A stretch of DNA of 64,000 nucleotides from Zygnema cylindricum (Eukaryota > Streptophyta > Zygnematophyceae > Zygnematales > Zygnemataceae). Below the pieces are notes generated by a model, which worked only from the letters and a program-made list of their open reading frames with translations, was not told the origin of the DNA and searched no databases. Within the stretch, counting starts at the first letter, position 1. Every line of letters starts with the position of its first letter. Shown here piece by piece: positions 23,301 through 36,331 of this stretch. The stretch lies in contig JBBHKE010001171.1 in NCBI GenBank assembly GCA_037447655.1, positions 1 to 64,000 of the forward strand, written 5' to 3'. The position numbers were made by a program, and so were the translations under genes.

Positions 23301-26300
23301 AAATAAAGAGCATGAGTGTCTTTTAGTTAATAATATGAAAGAAGACACAATGAGAGTCATATTGTGTTCATAACGTACAAGGTAACCGAAAAAGGCGATT
23401 CATTGTAGATTTACAAAAAAAATATCAAAATTAATTTCCAACAAATAAATTGGTATTGATTTTTTTTTTACAAAACTTTGTTTACTATCAACACCTTTAG
23501 TCGACACCCTTATTACTCGACATACTATTGTAGTTTGACAACCAATATATTATTCGGGTGCATTGTGTGTTTTCTTGAATTTGTTACTCATAAGCTATTT
23601 TTTTTACGTTTTTTGTTTGATGTTGTTATAGTTTCGTTGCACCACATGCACCAGCTGACATAAAATAACAATAATTAGGTCATTGCAATATTTTAATGTC
23701 ATTATTAATATGATTTTTTGTCATCATTGCTAATGTCAAATTTTCTATGGATTTTTTTATACCTTTTCAATTCTTTAATCATATGTTTTATTTGGAATCC
23801 GTATAGAGTACATCCTTCTCACAATCATCCGATGTTTGTGGCCTCGTTCTCATACCATTCATAAGTATAATTTATAAAAAACACGTTTTTCTAAGCATCT
23901 TGATCATATGAATTTTGTGGAATTCTAAACAATCTATAGATTGACGAACACAATGTTTATGTTTTGTCCCAATTTGATGGGAGCATGGTTTTTTTTTTCT
24001 TGAAACTCTCAATCTTAAAATGAAATTCCTATACTTGATGTCATTTAAAGTCATTATAAAACTAAAAAGGAACCTCTTTTAAATTTACCCATTGTTTCTC
24101 TCTTTTAATTATTGGTAATAGTTCGTTGTTTCTCTGATAAACGATCTACATTTTTCATTATTTCATTAAAATCGTAGTTTCGCTACGTATATCATAATTA
24201 ATCGAGGTGCACCAAAATTTATCAATCTTTGCACATATCATAAATGATGGAAATGTACTAATATTTACTGATATTTATACCATATGAGGTAGGGTGGTGG
24301 AAGTCAAAACCAAACATCGAAAATGACGTCTTCAACCTCAATCCCCTAAGGGTGACCAATTTCGAGAAAGATATGTAATAGGTCGTAAGAGGCTACATCC
24401 CATCATTCAATAAAAGTGAGACTATTCCCACTTGAAAACCATAGAGGGGGCATCATTTAACACATCGTTACTTTTTGTGCCCTCATTTGTAAAATTTTCA
24501 TGATTACTTAATGCATGGTGGCCGAGATCATCGGGGTTAGTAACATCTCGCTTTGGGTATTATCTCCATAAAATATCATTTGATACATATATCTTTGTGT
24601 CCCCATGGCTCTCACCCTCATCCTCCTCCCCCTCTCTCTCCCCCTCCCCCTCTCCCTCCCCCTCTCTCTTCTCCTCTCCCCCCCCCCTCCCCCTCCCCCT
24701 CCCCCTCTCTCTCTTTCTCCCCCTCCCCCTCCCCCTCCCCCTCCCCCTCCCCCTCCCCCTAACTATGTAGTTTACCATAGCGTGGACAATGGAGTAAGAC
24801 GAACATTTTTGTGGCTCTCGGAGGTCTTTTTATTTTTACCTTAAATGCGGTAATGGTCTCATTTTCTTGGTCCGCGAGATTCCCCTTTTGCGTTCGTTTT
24901 CTATCTTGGGTCTTATGCTCCCTTGTGGTTTGAGACCTTTTGTTCCATGTATAGCCCTTGTTAATATTTTATGTTCGGTGTCCAGTGTGCGAACGCATCA
25001 ATGCCTTTTCACCAATTGAACGTTGTTTTTTCTTGTTCCACCAGTACGGTGACTCCTTCCAAGGTAGTCGCGGTTGAAAAATAAGTACTTAATGGTTTGG
25101 GTTCAATCTCCTTATCATATCATTGTAAGTTATCGTATGTTCACTTGTGGTAATTTTGGCATATCATATGGTGTTTTTAGAGGTAAACGTATCGTCTGTA
25201 CGAATATTAAATAAATTCGTTTTTTCACGATTTTTTTTATTTATAATATGCTGTTTTTGCACAAGGAAACTATACGAGCTTTAATTTTTTCTCATGAGAG
25301 GTTTATGATATACAAAATTTGATCGATTGGTTAATATGTACGCGCGTTGTAGTTCGTTATCACACAAGTAAGATTTACGTGTCACAACAAAAAACACCTT
25401 GTACGCACGATTTTTTCTATTTCAACAGTTAACATTTAGACACGTTCGTAGTAGATGTCTCAATCCATAATCTTATATAGTCCCTAGGTAACCAAAGTGG
25501 GATGGACATATTTTAGGTATCAAGAGTTTCACACATCATTTGGAAAATTGTGTTGAATGTGATATTCGCGATATATCCAAATGTATGGACCCCACATGGA
25601 TGACGACCATAAAAGCCCCTCTTAATGAGGCGAGTAAAAAACATATAATTTATAATGTCATTTTTACACCATAAGGTGTAATATAAACTAGTTATTGTCA
25701 CAATTGCTAACAATTTTAATTGGTCATTTGTTTTTCTATGCTTATTGTGACGTGATAATTGTATTATTTGTCTTGAAAAAAACCAAAATGTTGTGGTTTA
25801 GTGGATAGACGTAGCTGACCTTACCCAATCATTTCGATTTACTTTCCATAGGAATCTAATTGTTATGGAAATAATGTGGAGGTTATATGGGTTGTACAAA
25901 AGATATCGTGACAAACAAAATGTTTAGTTCATTGCTTTTCGATGGGCTCAAAATTACAATATGATTGATATTAAGCAATCTTTGTCGACAACATTATATA
26001 AAAAGTCGAACGACAAAACAAATCGAGTTAGTGGCATGCTATAAAAAAATATAACATTTCGTGGTAATGATGATGTATTATAGGTTTTTGTCTTTCTATG
26101 GGTCCAACGTCACGTTTCGTTTCACAGCATTTATAAAAAAACACTCCGTTTCGGTTAACATTTTAAAGAACTTTTGAAGTTGTCGTTGAGAGGTAAAAGT
26201 TGTTCAAGCAAGTGCTTGATATTTGCGATGGCATATCAACGTATATTATTGTTTTTTATTTTAAAGCAACGATAAACATTTTCTACGCGTGGGGAAACGT

Positions 26301-28018
26301 ATCGAGACTCGCACATTAAATTAAATATGTCTTATAAATGCCATATTTATATATTGTTGTTAATGTTAATAACTATTATTTGTGTAAATTTTATTATTAG
26401 TCACAATTATAGATAAATCTCGTAAACACATTTTAATTCAATGGCACATAGCGAGCCACTATGTGACGTAAATTGGTGTATTAACTAAAATAAAATTAAA
26501 ACCATTATAGTTTGTTAGCTTCAACAGAGTTTGTCGGTAGTTTGTCGGTACAGTAGGGTGGCCCTTTAAGGTTAAAAAACTTATATAAATTGTAGAAACG
26601 AGTTGCATCATGTCCACGAGTACCATATTGATCGTATGAAATCTTGGATTTTGTTCCAAGTAATGTTTTTTGTTGTAATGATCAATTTTATGTGTTTAAT
26701 ATACATGCAATTTCACAATCTTAATGACACGGTAGTTCGATATTGTATCGAGGATAAGGGAATTTTGTCACGTAACCTAATTTCAAATTTAAAAAACCGT
26801 ATGAAATAAGATATGACAACAATTTTTGCAACTTTATAAAGCCTTTCCCTCAAAGAAAATGAAAAATATTAAATATTGACTTGTATTGCTAAAAGCCTCA
26901 AGGAAACCCTAAAACTCATTGAAATCCCTACAAAAAACCTAATTAGCCTCAAAACTATCTAGCAAAAGCAAAACATAAGTAGAAAAATGTGGAATCCCCA
27001 AATAGAGAAAGTCAAAGAGAATACAAAGTCATAATAAAAAGATAAGATTGTATGTTGGACCATTAAAATTGAAAACGTGCAATGACCCGATTTTAAAACT
27101 TTCTAAAAGCGTTACCTACTCATCGTCAAGTTCAATATCGAACTGCGAAAATTCTCAAAAGTGTCAGTTGACTGTAGAATCAGTCTTGCACATGTACTCA
27201 AGGTAAATTTACCACATTGCGCCACGAGGCAGCTCTGTCGCGCTGGGCACGTCCGATTTCGACGGTCTGACACGTGGTACAGCTGGTTAGTCGACGCACT
27301 TCGTCCATACACCATTTGTCTCGTCGCCTGACTTGGCTATCACGCTTTTGGCGTGGCACTTACTTAGTGGTTCTGACATGGCCGTCTCGATACAGGCACA
27401 TTCCTTTTGCGCGTGTGAACAACATTTCACATAAAACATTTTCCTTCAAAAGTACAGTCGTGGTCTGTCTTGTATCTAAATAAATTCGTCACCGTACAAT
27501 ACTGTAGTTCCATTGTGCATCAAATGGTGTTGACTCTCTTTTTTTAATTGATTAAAGTTTTGTAATGATTAATTGACGATCATCGCATTATGTGTGGTTG
27601 AGCCGTTTAATGCTTCGCTAGGGAGTATGCCAATCTCTTGTCACAGGTGGTAAAGTGTATGCACTAAACTGACCTTAAACAAAAACATAAATAAATATCT
27701 AAAATATCTAAATAAAGTTTGGCACGTGAAATGTCAATCATTGAAGCATCCATCGTTACTCTTATCCAATCAAACCGCTTATGATTATCGCGCTAAACTT
27801 CTCAGTAAAGAAATTCATGGGAAGTAAAGTAATTTGCGCATCCGAAAAGCTTAATTCTTGTCGCACGTTAAGAACACTGGCTCATGAGCGGCTTCTCTAG
27901 GAATCCCTACAATCCATTCTATATTATGCTCGTTTTGTTATGGAGCACTTGTCAACACCACCTTTTTATTTTAGTATTTTACATACAAGGGCTGTCGAAT
28001 ATTCTGCTTTTTTTGTAC
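20372..28018. other. Long gene-free AT-rich spacer
   Basis: More than 7 kb with no supported gene. Open frames are short, AT-driven and without motifs. Apart from the microsatellite at 24606-24761 I see no intact transposon ends, tRNA or rRNA. GC content is visibly lower here than in the genic parts. The last few hundred bases are the promoter flank of the bZIP gene. Confidence 0.55.
24606..24761. repeat. CCCCTC/CCCCT microsatellite
   Basis: About 155 bp of imperfect CCCCTC units with CTCTCT interruptions on the + strand. It produces artificial Pro/Ser (plus) and Gly/Arg/Glu (minus) open frames that should not be annotated. The strand asymmetry (pure pyrimidine) could allow triplex formation. 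Confidence 0.9.
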
Positions 28019-28024
28019 TATAAA
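28019..28024 (+). promoter_or_regulatory. Possible TATA box of the bZIP gene
   Basis: TATAAA about 390 bp upstream of the ATG at 28417. A CCACGTCA element (G/C-box hybrid half-site) follows at 28063-28070 in the presumptive leader, a site type bZIP factors can bind, so autoregulation is conceivable. Motif evidence only. Confidence 0.35.
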
Positions 28025-28416
28025 TTTTCAGTCTGCCCAAAAACACAAATTTGAGCATCTCTCCACGTCACCATCCAGCAGTGCGCCACCAACCCTCAGA
28101 TCCCTCCACGAACGTCCGCCAACTCCTCACCTCAGATCGTTTTCAAAACTAGTGTGTCCAAATTCAGGCCGTGCGATCTCATACCTCTCAATCTCTCCCG
28201 CTCATTGTCCTCCTTGCTTATCTTACGTGCCTACGTTTCTACCGTTCGATTTCCCGATTGCCTCGACGAAAGTTCTGGATCTACTCCACGTCATCCCCAG
28301 GTCCTTTGCTTCGATGGCCGCTGATTTGGCCCTTCTCTGCCCTCTCCGCCGCCAGCGTGTCCTGCCACTCGCTTGTCTCTCCATTCTTTCTCTTTCCTCC
28401 TCGGTCGTCGAAAGCT

Positions 28417-31400
28417 ATGAACACACCTGGTTCCGTACAGGCGGGAGGAGTCCCGCTTACCCAGGGACGTCAGCAGGCGTCTGCAAACATGCCAGCCATG
28501 GCCGCTGGAGGAAAGCAGCAGCAACACCAGCAGCAGCAACAGCAGCAACAGCAGCAACAACAGCAACAACAGCAGCAGCAACAGCAAATTGGAGCCGGAA
28601 TTCCTGCAGGAATGCAGCAAGGGACCGGTGAGGATAAGATAAAGGTGGACGAGATGGAATGGAAGTGAGTGATAGAGAAGGATAGGGAGAGGGTGAGTGA
28701 GAGCGAAGCAGGGAGGGAGAGGAGAGACGGTAGGCATCAGGCAAATATTTATCTATTTTATGGCACATTGATCTTGCAGGGATGTTTTTAATTTCCTTTT
28801 CCTGTTTATCTGCATGGTTTTGAAACTTATTACAATACTTCTTTGGTTCTGTTGGCCAGAATGTTGCTTTGTCTTTGTGAGAGCTGGGAAAAAGTCAGCT
28901 TTTTTAAAGATAGGGGAAGGTTACAGACATTAGTTCTTGGATTTCAAAAGCATTTATCCCTATTAGCTTGGATGCGTTTGTATTTTCACTCATGTTTCAA
29001 GCTCGGTATCCCATCAATTTACGGGTTTTCAAACTTTTAGTATAGTTCACATGACTTTAGAGACGTATCTCTGAGATTAGAGATACTGCAGAAAAAAAGA
29101 AATCTGAATTGGAAGGTTTATCTCTTTTAGAAAATCGCTGAGGAAGGAACTCTGAATTTTTAAAGGAAACTTTTCTTTGTATGATTAAAAAGACTGGCGA
29201 ATGGGCAACCATATTTGAGAGAGAAACTCTGCATTGATGTAAATGAAGATTGTTTCAATACCGAGAGTCTTTTGTGTGTTTGATTTGCAGGAGATGCTGG
29301 AAAGGATGGTCAAGCTCCTTATAATGGCTGGGCCGCGGCAATGGAGGTATGAATTGGGATTATGTTCTTCATGATTTACAACTATAAATGCTTTTTATCT
29401 GAATACTACAGCTCTGTGCTCTTGTACTTATCAAATTCCTGCCTGTCAAAGCTGTTCGAATTGTTAAATGCGGATGCAGAAGAATTATGAATGTATGTGC
29501 AGGCTGTTTGGCTCGTTTGTCCTCCTGGAACTAAGAACAGAAAATGTGAAAGTTCTGGACTTATCAGTGTATTTGTGTCTTGCTGTTTTCATTTCTGTCC
29601 ACTTTCAATTTCGATCACAGTTATGCCAACGGGATTTATATGGTCACCTCGTTGGATTTTGAAATTTAGCATTTTAGCTCATTTTATTAGATCCGTTTTT
29701 GCTTTTTATTAAAAGTTCCTTCAATTTTACAGAAGATGTAGTGCTACAGCTGGAAGGTTACTGTTAGGAATTAAAGATCATCTTTTCGTTTATGAAAAGC
29801 TGTTTATCAAGCTTGTTAAGGATGTGAAATCCTTTGAAAACTGTCATTTTGCTATTTCCAATGGCTTGGAAATGTTTCATTACGAAGGTTCTCCCTTTCT
29901 CCCTTTAGTCGGCTTGATTTTCATGCCCACTGTCAAGTTATTTGGACTCCATAATTTTTCTTTTTGTTTTTATTTATGTGAACAGGCTTATTACAAATCA
30001 GCACCTCCTGGCCATGGTCACCCCGGAAGCTACTACGGTTCCCCAATGCCTGCACCTTATCATCCGCATATGTGGGGTGCACAGGTGTACACACAGTTCA
30101 CCACTAAAGAATCTAATGCATATTCTGTTTCTTATTGACGTCTTTGTAACAATGCCTGTGTCCATTGATGATTCTTGTGATAATGTGTACACTGTACTTG
30201 TAAAACATTTTTGTGTAAAATATAAGGGCGCTCCTTGTAAATCACATGAACTCTGACTTTCAAACGTGCAAAGCATGTGGTCATATCAGTGGGCATTGAC
30301 TCTCAAACTTGCATCATTGCTCGGAGGAATTTTCATAGATCATGTATGTACTGATTGTCCATGCTCATCCAGGATGATGGAAAAATGGTGTGTGGAAGTA
30401 TGTGGAGAGGATGGAATTTTCAGCTGTTGGAACAGGAGCACTCATAAAAATAAATGCTTTTGTTTGTATGTTTCTTCAGCCAATGATGGCAGCCTATGGT
30501 GCTCCTCCACCTTCTCCATATGCATACGGAGGAATGTATCCTCCCCAGATTTCAGCCATTGGCAATCACCCTCCACCACCTTCCCCTTACGCCTATCCAA
30601 GCACACCGCCACCAGCCTCGAAGGTACTTCTGCTTCTTTTGATTATCTTTTTGAATAAAAATTATTGTTGGTCATATGCAGTTGCTTTAGTTTGCTATTT
30701 CACTGGTTTCCAAGGGTATTTACTAGTGTTGGGTATCGAGAACCATTTGCCGATATTCGATATGTATCGAATTTTAGGTACCCGATAATCGATAGATCGT
30801 TTCAATATATCGAAAAGGTAAATATCGCGATATATTGCCGATGTATTGTATCGCCAATATATCGAGGCTTTAAAAAAAAAAAAAATGAAATTTTTCACAG
30901 GCTTCCAAAGTCACGTGCCTTCGGATAAGGTGACCGTAAAATCTTTGCCGAAAAGAAATACGGTTTTTTCCTGAAAGTCAATGTCTGAGGTACATCGACA
31001 CTGTACACTTGCGAAGTATACGTACGTAATACGCAAATACGGATTTCCATACGAAAATGGTCGGTTTCCAAATCTTTGACGATTTTTGAGATTTGATCGT
31101 CAACTTACGTGGAGCCACTCAAATCAGAACACGTATGTAAAAACTTGTTTAGACGATTCGCGATGTAACCGAGGCCTCTGTAATACATAAATTTTGCTGT
31201 CCGTACTATTACAGAGACCTCTTGATGTAACCATACCCTAAATAAGTAGTTATATGAATTACAGAATTAGTACATTTTTTTCGGTTACATTTTGCGGCGT
31301 TTAGCTTTTAAGTCACGGAACAAAAATCACGTTGTACGTGGTGTATCAGACAATTTGTCTTTTTCGCTAAAATAACATATTATTATTATATATAAAATAT

Positions 31401-34400
31401 TAAATTTAAAAAAATACTATATATCGCGATAATTTATGTTGGTCTCGGTACTATATATCGAGAATTCTGCTCGATCGATATTCGATATATTGAATATCGA
31501 AATTATCGCGATATGTATTTACCCGATACCCAACACTACACCGCCAATCGTTATTAGCGTTGTGTACGCTAATTCCGTCTCGCTTTTTTTTTTTTTTTAA
31601 TTCTCAAATAGAACTATCCACACTATTTAAAAATAAACCTAATTCCTAATTAGAATAACCGATTTCTTCGAAAATTTCCAAATTCCCAATTAGCGTAAAC
31701 CACGCTAATTATTCGTATACGCTAAAAAAACTTACACGCTAATAACGATTGGCGGTGTAGTGTTTACTTTTGGTCCTGGAATTTTTGTATGCTGCTACTT
31801 TGTTCTTTTTGAAACACTTTCTCGCTGGTTTTTCTGTCCAGTAAACAATTTGGTGTGAGCTCTCGCAATTAATTGTATTCCTCCAATTTACATGTCACCA
31901 CCTAAACCACACAAAACTGAGGGTACCTTTTTAACAATCGTCATGCGGAAATCAGCGTTGCTGTTTTTGTAGTGTTTACAAATTCTCTTAGAAAAAGCAT
32001 TTACATTGCAAATGCAAGACTAGGGATTGTCAGCTTTATCGCATTTTCATGGCAAACATGGAACCATGTAGCTTGCAAAAGTGAATTGGTATGTGATTGG
32101 TGTGTGGCATTTACTACTTACCACGGTCATTGTACCAATTTTCATTTTTTTTAAATTTCTTTAGAACGATGTTTCATGCTGGTTGCTGGTATGACACTTT
32201 TCTGGTATCCATTTACATGGGGAAATTCACTTGATGGGAAACACCGTAAATTTGTTAGAAATGGTAATTATTTTCCCTTCAATCGTGTGGATAGCAAGTG
32301 TCCGTGGAGGCCCATCTTTTTTTCGAACCGGCTTTTTCATGAAAAAAATGATTTTGTCATCGTACCATTTCCAGCCAGAGCAGCCAGAGCAGCCAGAGCA
32401 GTCTGTTTTTTCAGGATACTGAATTTTGTAACTGCGTTATTTATTAGTCAATGGAAGAAATGTAAAAGTTCATTTTTATGACTGCAATTGTGACTTCAAA
32501 TCTGACTTAAGGTTTTTCATGGCTGCAGGAAACAACAGATATTGTGGCTGCTGGTGCACCTGCAGTGGCGGCATCAACTCCCCCTCCTCTTCCTTCGACT
32601 GGCGCACCTGCTGGACAGGAGGGGAGTGGAACAGATGCTTCAAGTGGAAGTGCAGGGGTAAGAACCAAGCTTCAAAAACCGAAGTGGAACGGTTAATGCA
32701 TTAAGGATAAATCTGGGAAAGCATGGGAATCTGGTGGCAGTGAAGAAAGAGTTTTGAGTTGAAATGAATCACGTTCTTTGCACGAAACAACTTCAGAATA
32801 TGAAGCTGGATGATCTATCCACACGGTTCCATGATCTTAATTATCTACTTGATTTTATTCAGGGACAAGGAAAAGGTGGAATACGACGAAATAAGCGAAG
32901 CTATGAGACGCTGACAAGCAGCGAGGGTCTTCCTTCTATGGCTTCTCCCCCAGCTGGCAGTGGGGCAGGACAATATGCATACACTCCTGAGTTGTGGGTG
33001 GGAGGTCAACTAGCTCGAAGCCAAAGCTCTGGAGGTCTGAGTGCTGACGTACCTGCATTACCATTTCAGGTAGATTCTTACAGCCTGTACATTACTGAAA
33101 GGGCGTAGTTATTTAACACCTCACAGTTTATTCATTTTGTTCTTGGATATTTGCATCTGTTTGTGTGAATATACTATTTTAGAACATGTAGTTGACTTAT
33201 TTCTTGGATGGTCTAGGTCACATTTTTTGAAGGCTTCTATTACAGCAACTGTTATTAACTGTGCATTGATAACTGACTTGGGGTATTGAAAGGATTAAGT
33301 CTTACACCTTTTTGGCGTGAATCAGTGGATCTTTGGGGCTTTGTTTGCTAGACATTCTTATGTCTGTTGGCGTTGATCTGCTGCAGTTGGTTGATAAGTG
33401 ATATTGTCAGACAAAAGTTGATGTTAGGGAGACCACGATTGGGTTATCTGCAGGATGAACGTGAAGTTAAGAGACAGCGTCGCAAGCAAAGCAATCGAGA
33501 GTCTGCTCGACGTTCGCGATTGCGAAAGCAAGCTGAGTGTGAAGATCTTACCACGCGTGTGAACACTCTAGCGACAGACAACGCTGCACTCCGCACAGTA
33601 AGCCTATGTAGAGCCGGCTGGGTTCATAGAGTGACAAGGCAGGTGTGAGGGAAATCATTTGAGGCAGAAAAAGGCATGGGGTGTGGTTGATTGTGAGGGA
33701 AACCATGCGTGGTGTGGTTTTTGTGGCTGTTGTGGCTATACACGATTTGAATGTAGTGGTGGTGATATATTGATTTTCCACTTTACTTGGGCTTGCAGTA
33801 TGGATCTTTGGAGCAAGTGTTTTAGAGTGGAATACAGCTGTGTTTAATTACTCGTTAAATTGAAATCTTCCAGTTGTGGGTGTCTGAGTCTGAATAGAAA
33901 CGGGATTGGTCTATCTGATGAGGCTACTTTAAGGGTCAGTAGACTTATGCTGTCCAGTGTTTGTGTGGAAATGCAGGAATTGGTGCAGCTGCAGGAAAGA
34001 TGTAATTTGCTCAATGCACAGAACGGAGTGCTGGTTGAAAAGGTAGGATTTCAGTTTACCTTCTATTTGTTTCTAATTTTTTTTAAATGTTGTTTTATTC
34101 CTTTTTTTCGCTCTAATGATTCTTTCCTGGAAAAGCAATGGTGCAGCATTTAGCTGGAGCAATGCAGAGAGAATATATTATAATGGGATTAGCTCACTTT
34201 TTAAGGGTGGACGATGTTGAGGTCTCCTTGAAGTAAAGAAGATTATTGGGTTATGATCTGTTTTTTCTTGATGAAAAATCTCAAAAGCTGGCGATTCTCA
34301 GTAGACCTCCCAAACTGCCTCGTCATACTAACTTGATTCACTAGACATTGTGCAGAAGTCAATTCCCTAATGAAGATACTAAAGAAAAACCAAATTATTT

Positions 34401-34723
34401 GTCATTTGAGGGGATCTGATGAAAAGCTTGTGTGATGTATGTGTGTGGGTTTCCAGGCTCGAGCAGCTGGAATTCCTTTGCCGTCTCAGCCAATCAGAGG
34501 GCCTAAGGAGGATACTAAGGAAGTAAAAACAACAGCCACTGGGGCACAGGGCCAGTCGTGGAGTAGGGGACCTGGAGATTCATCAGATAGAGTGGATAAA
34601 AGAGGGGATAGGGATGTTGGCATTCCTCACGGAGATGGAGGGGAAGAGTCTCCTATGACAGGAGAAGCTGTGGCAGATTGGGCCAAGCCGCAGGAGGGTA
34701 ATACTGTTGCCGCTTCAGCATAA
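28417..34723 (+). CDS. G-box-binding bZIP transcription factor (GBF class) with MFMR-like region and polyQ
   Basis: Nine exons: 28417-28627, 29291-29346, 29986-30084, 30480-30623, 32529-32657, 32863-33069, 33454-33597, 33977-34042, 34457-34723; 440 residues, all GT-AG and in phase. Residues 34-57 are Gln with one His. Residues ~75-170 ([37 protein letters not shown]) are the Pro/Tyr-rich MFMR region typical of plant GBFs. The bZIP starts near 283: basic region [20 protein letters not shown] with Asn296 and Arg304 in the N-x7-R spacing, then a zipper to about 352 split by an intron. The C-terminal ~88 residues are acidic/Gly-rich and disordered. It should act in the nucleus as a dimer on CACGTG. 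The start is the first ATG giving the family N-terminus; upstream frame is UTR-like. Intron 4 (1.9 kb) holds two nested transposons. Confidence 0.92.
28516..28587 (+). repeat. CAG/CAA repeat encoding polyglutamine
   Basis: 24 codons, 23 Gln and one His (CAC), mixing CAG and CAA, in exon 1 of the bZIP gene. The mixed codons suggest a tract kept by selection or slowed in slippage rather than a pure expansion. Length is probably polymorphic. Confidence 0.9.
30724..31538. mobile_element. hAT-like element in intron 4 of the bZIP gene
   Basis: Ends TAGTGTTGGGTATCG and CGATACCCAACACTA, the same family as 18785-19135. The left flank is GTATTTAC (30716-30723). The matching right flank GTGTTTAC (31760-31767) appears only after the adjacent mariner-like MITE is removed. 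The interior is rich in ATATCGCGATA-type palindromes; no transposase frame. Confidence 0.8.
31539..31757. mobile_element. Mariner/Stowaway-like MITE inserted at the very end of the hAT-like element
   Basis: 219 bp with inverted repeats CACCGCCAATCGTTATTAGC and GCTAATAACGATTGGCGGTG, flanked by TA (31537-31538 and 31758-31759). The left TA is the last two bases of the hAT terminus CAACACTA. Excising the MITE with one TA restores hAT end plus target duplication, so the order of insertion is readable. Confidence 0.85.
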
Positions 34724-35909
34724 TCGGAGTTTGAAAGTGTTTGCGACACCATGATTCGATTTTTCCCGCGTAGGTCTTTTTTAAAGGGACAGGGTTATGT
34801 GCTTCACAGGATGTTCCATGTGGGAAGGGAATCGAGGAAGAGACAGTGCTGCAGGAGAAGCTGTGGAATAATGTGGAGCCAAGTGTCATCTTGACTCCTT
34901 GAGGTGTGAAAAGACTGTCACAGTCATTATATTGTGGACAAATGTGAGGAAAGGAGAATCATTTTGCGCATCCTTGCATGAATTCAATGGAGAGCTTTGT
35001 ACAAAAGATAGTTACTGTATATTTTACGAGGGTTAGTCTTTAGTAGTGGGCTTTAGTTGGCATGTCTTTTGCCACGAGTATAAAAAAGTGATATAGCAGC
35101 TCTTAGAGATCCTGCAAGACGGACGACATAGTTGGCCCTAAAGCAAATTACAGGCTGATTTCGATTAATCTTTGATGGTATAGAAAGCTTTAGGGAAAGC
35201 ATGTGTACTGTTTTGGTACATATAAATGGTAGACTTAGGTCGAGACTCTACATGTAGAGGTAGCAACTTTATTCCACTAGTGATGGCAGTTATGTGGCTT
35301 TAGCTTTGTGATTAAAATATATTGGAGGATCGTGTACCTGGGTCTAATTAAGGATGGTTGAATAATGCCAGGTTGTTGACAAAAAGTGTTTCAGTTGACT
35401 GATGTAACTTTTTATTTGTAGTTGTGAAATCTTGCACCTGAATGATGGTAACAACAAGACTCTTTTAAGGAAATTGATGATGATCAGACATCTGTACTTT
35501 CAGAGTGTGATTTTTTACTAAATCAAAACGTCTCTGTGTATCCGGTGTACAAAAAAAAAAACAGGAACGAAGTTACTGAAGTACACGAAGACACAGGTAG
35601 GCCCGTTTGAGGAAATAGTCTGTTGCTTGTTCTAATACTTTGGCTGAATGATAGCAATTCTTGCAGCATTTGCCGGGCCCGTTTGCAAAACGTTGTGTGG
35701 TTGTTTCAAGATTTTGTTACGACTGATGCGGATGCAAGCCTGAATTCCTTAAAATGATATCTTACCAATTTAGTCAAGTGTTAGTTGAAGTTACCCTGCA
35801 GTTTGCAGACAGGAAATCCCGCTCCTGGATGCTGTTACTGTTTTCGTACACTTCAGTCTGCCATGTAACCAAGGCCTCACACTCGCAGCAACCCTAACAA
35901 TAATAATAT
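34724..35909. other. 3' flank of the bZIP gene
   Basis: Presumed 3' UTR followed by spacer. No ORF with recognisable motifs. Transposon-derived sequence begins at about 35910. Confidence 0.5.
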
Positions 35910-36027
35910 GGAATTGATTATGGCAGTGACTGTTTTGGTTGCGCACAGTCACGTCATTTTGTCAATAGGGAATTGATCATGGCAGTGAGTGTTTTGGTTG
36001 CGCACAGTCACGTCATTTTGTCAATAA
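35910..36027. repeat. Tandem 59-bp duplication of a transposon terminus
   Basis: Two near-identical 59-bp units (GGAATTGATNATGGCAGTG... GTCAATA) start at 35910 and 35969. The second abuts the left arm of the inverted-repeat element below. The outer end of that element therefore exists twice. Confidence 0.85.
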
Positions 36028-36331
36028 TCGTACGTTTGAAGTACACATTGGTACAAGTAAAGTACCGTTGAGTCTAAATTTGACGGTCAATCAATTGGAC
36101 AGCTTTGACTTCCAAACTGTTGTTTCAACCGCTTAAACTTTTGCCGCGCTTGCAAACGTCGACCGTCATAATAAAATTAGCAATTCACACGGCCGGTGAC
36201 GTTTACGGTAACAAAACTGCGGCAACCACATGTAAATAAAAGTGTTGCATACAGTCACTTTTTGTCGTTACGTGAGCTCCACGGTGAGAGCACGTTGAAT
36301 ATTATTAGCATAGCCGCAAAATTGAAATTTA

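Noticed and set aside
24553-24844. Proline- or arginine/glycine-rich open frames on both strands
   Set aside because: They are direct translations of the CCCCTC microsatellite with no surrounding gene structure.
31536-31760. CACTA-type transposon suggested by CACTACACCG ends
   Set aside because: No 3-bp target duplication; the CAC before TA belongs to the hAT terminus, and TA-flanked mariner-like ends explain both sides.
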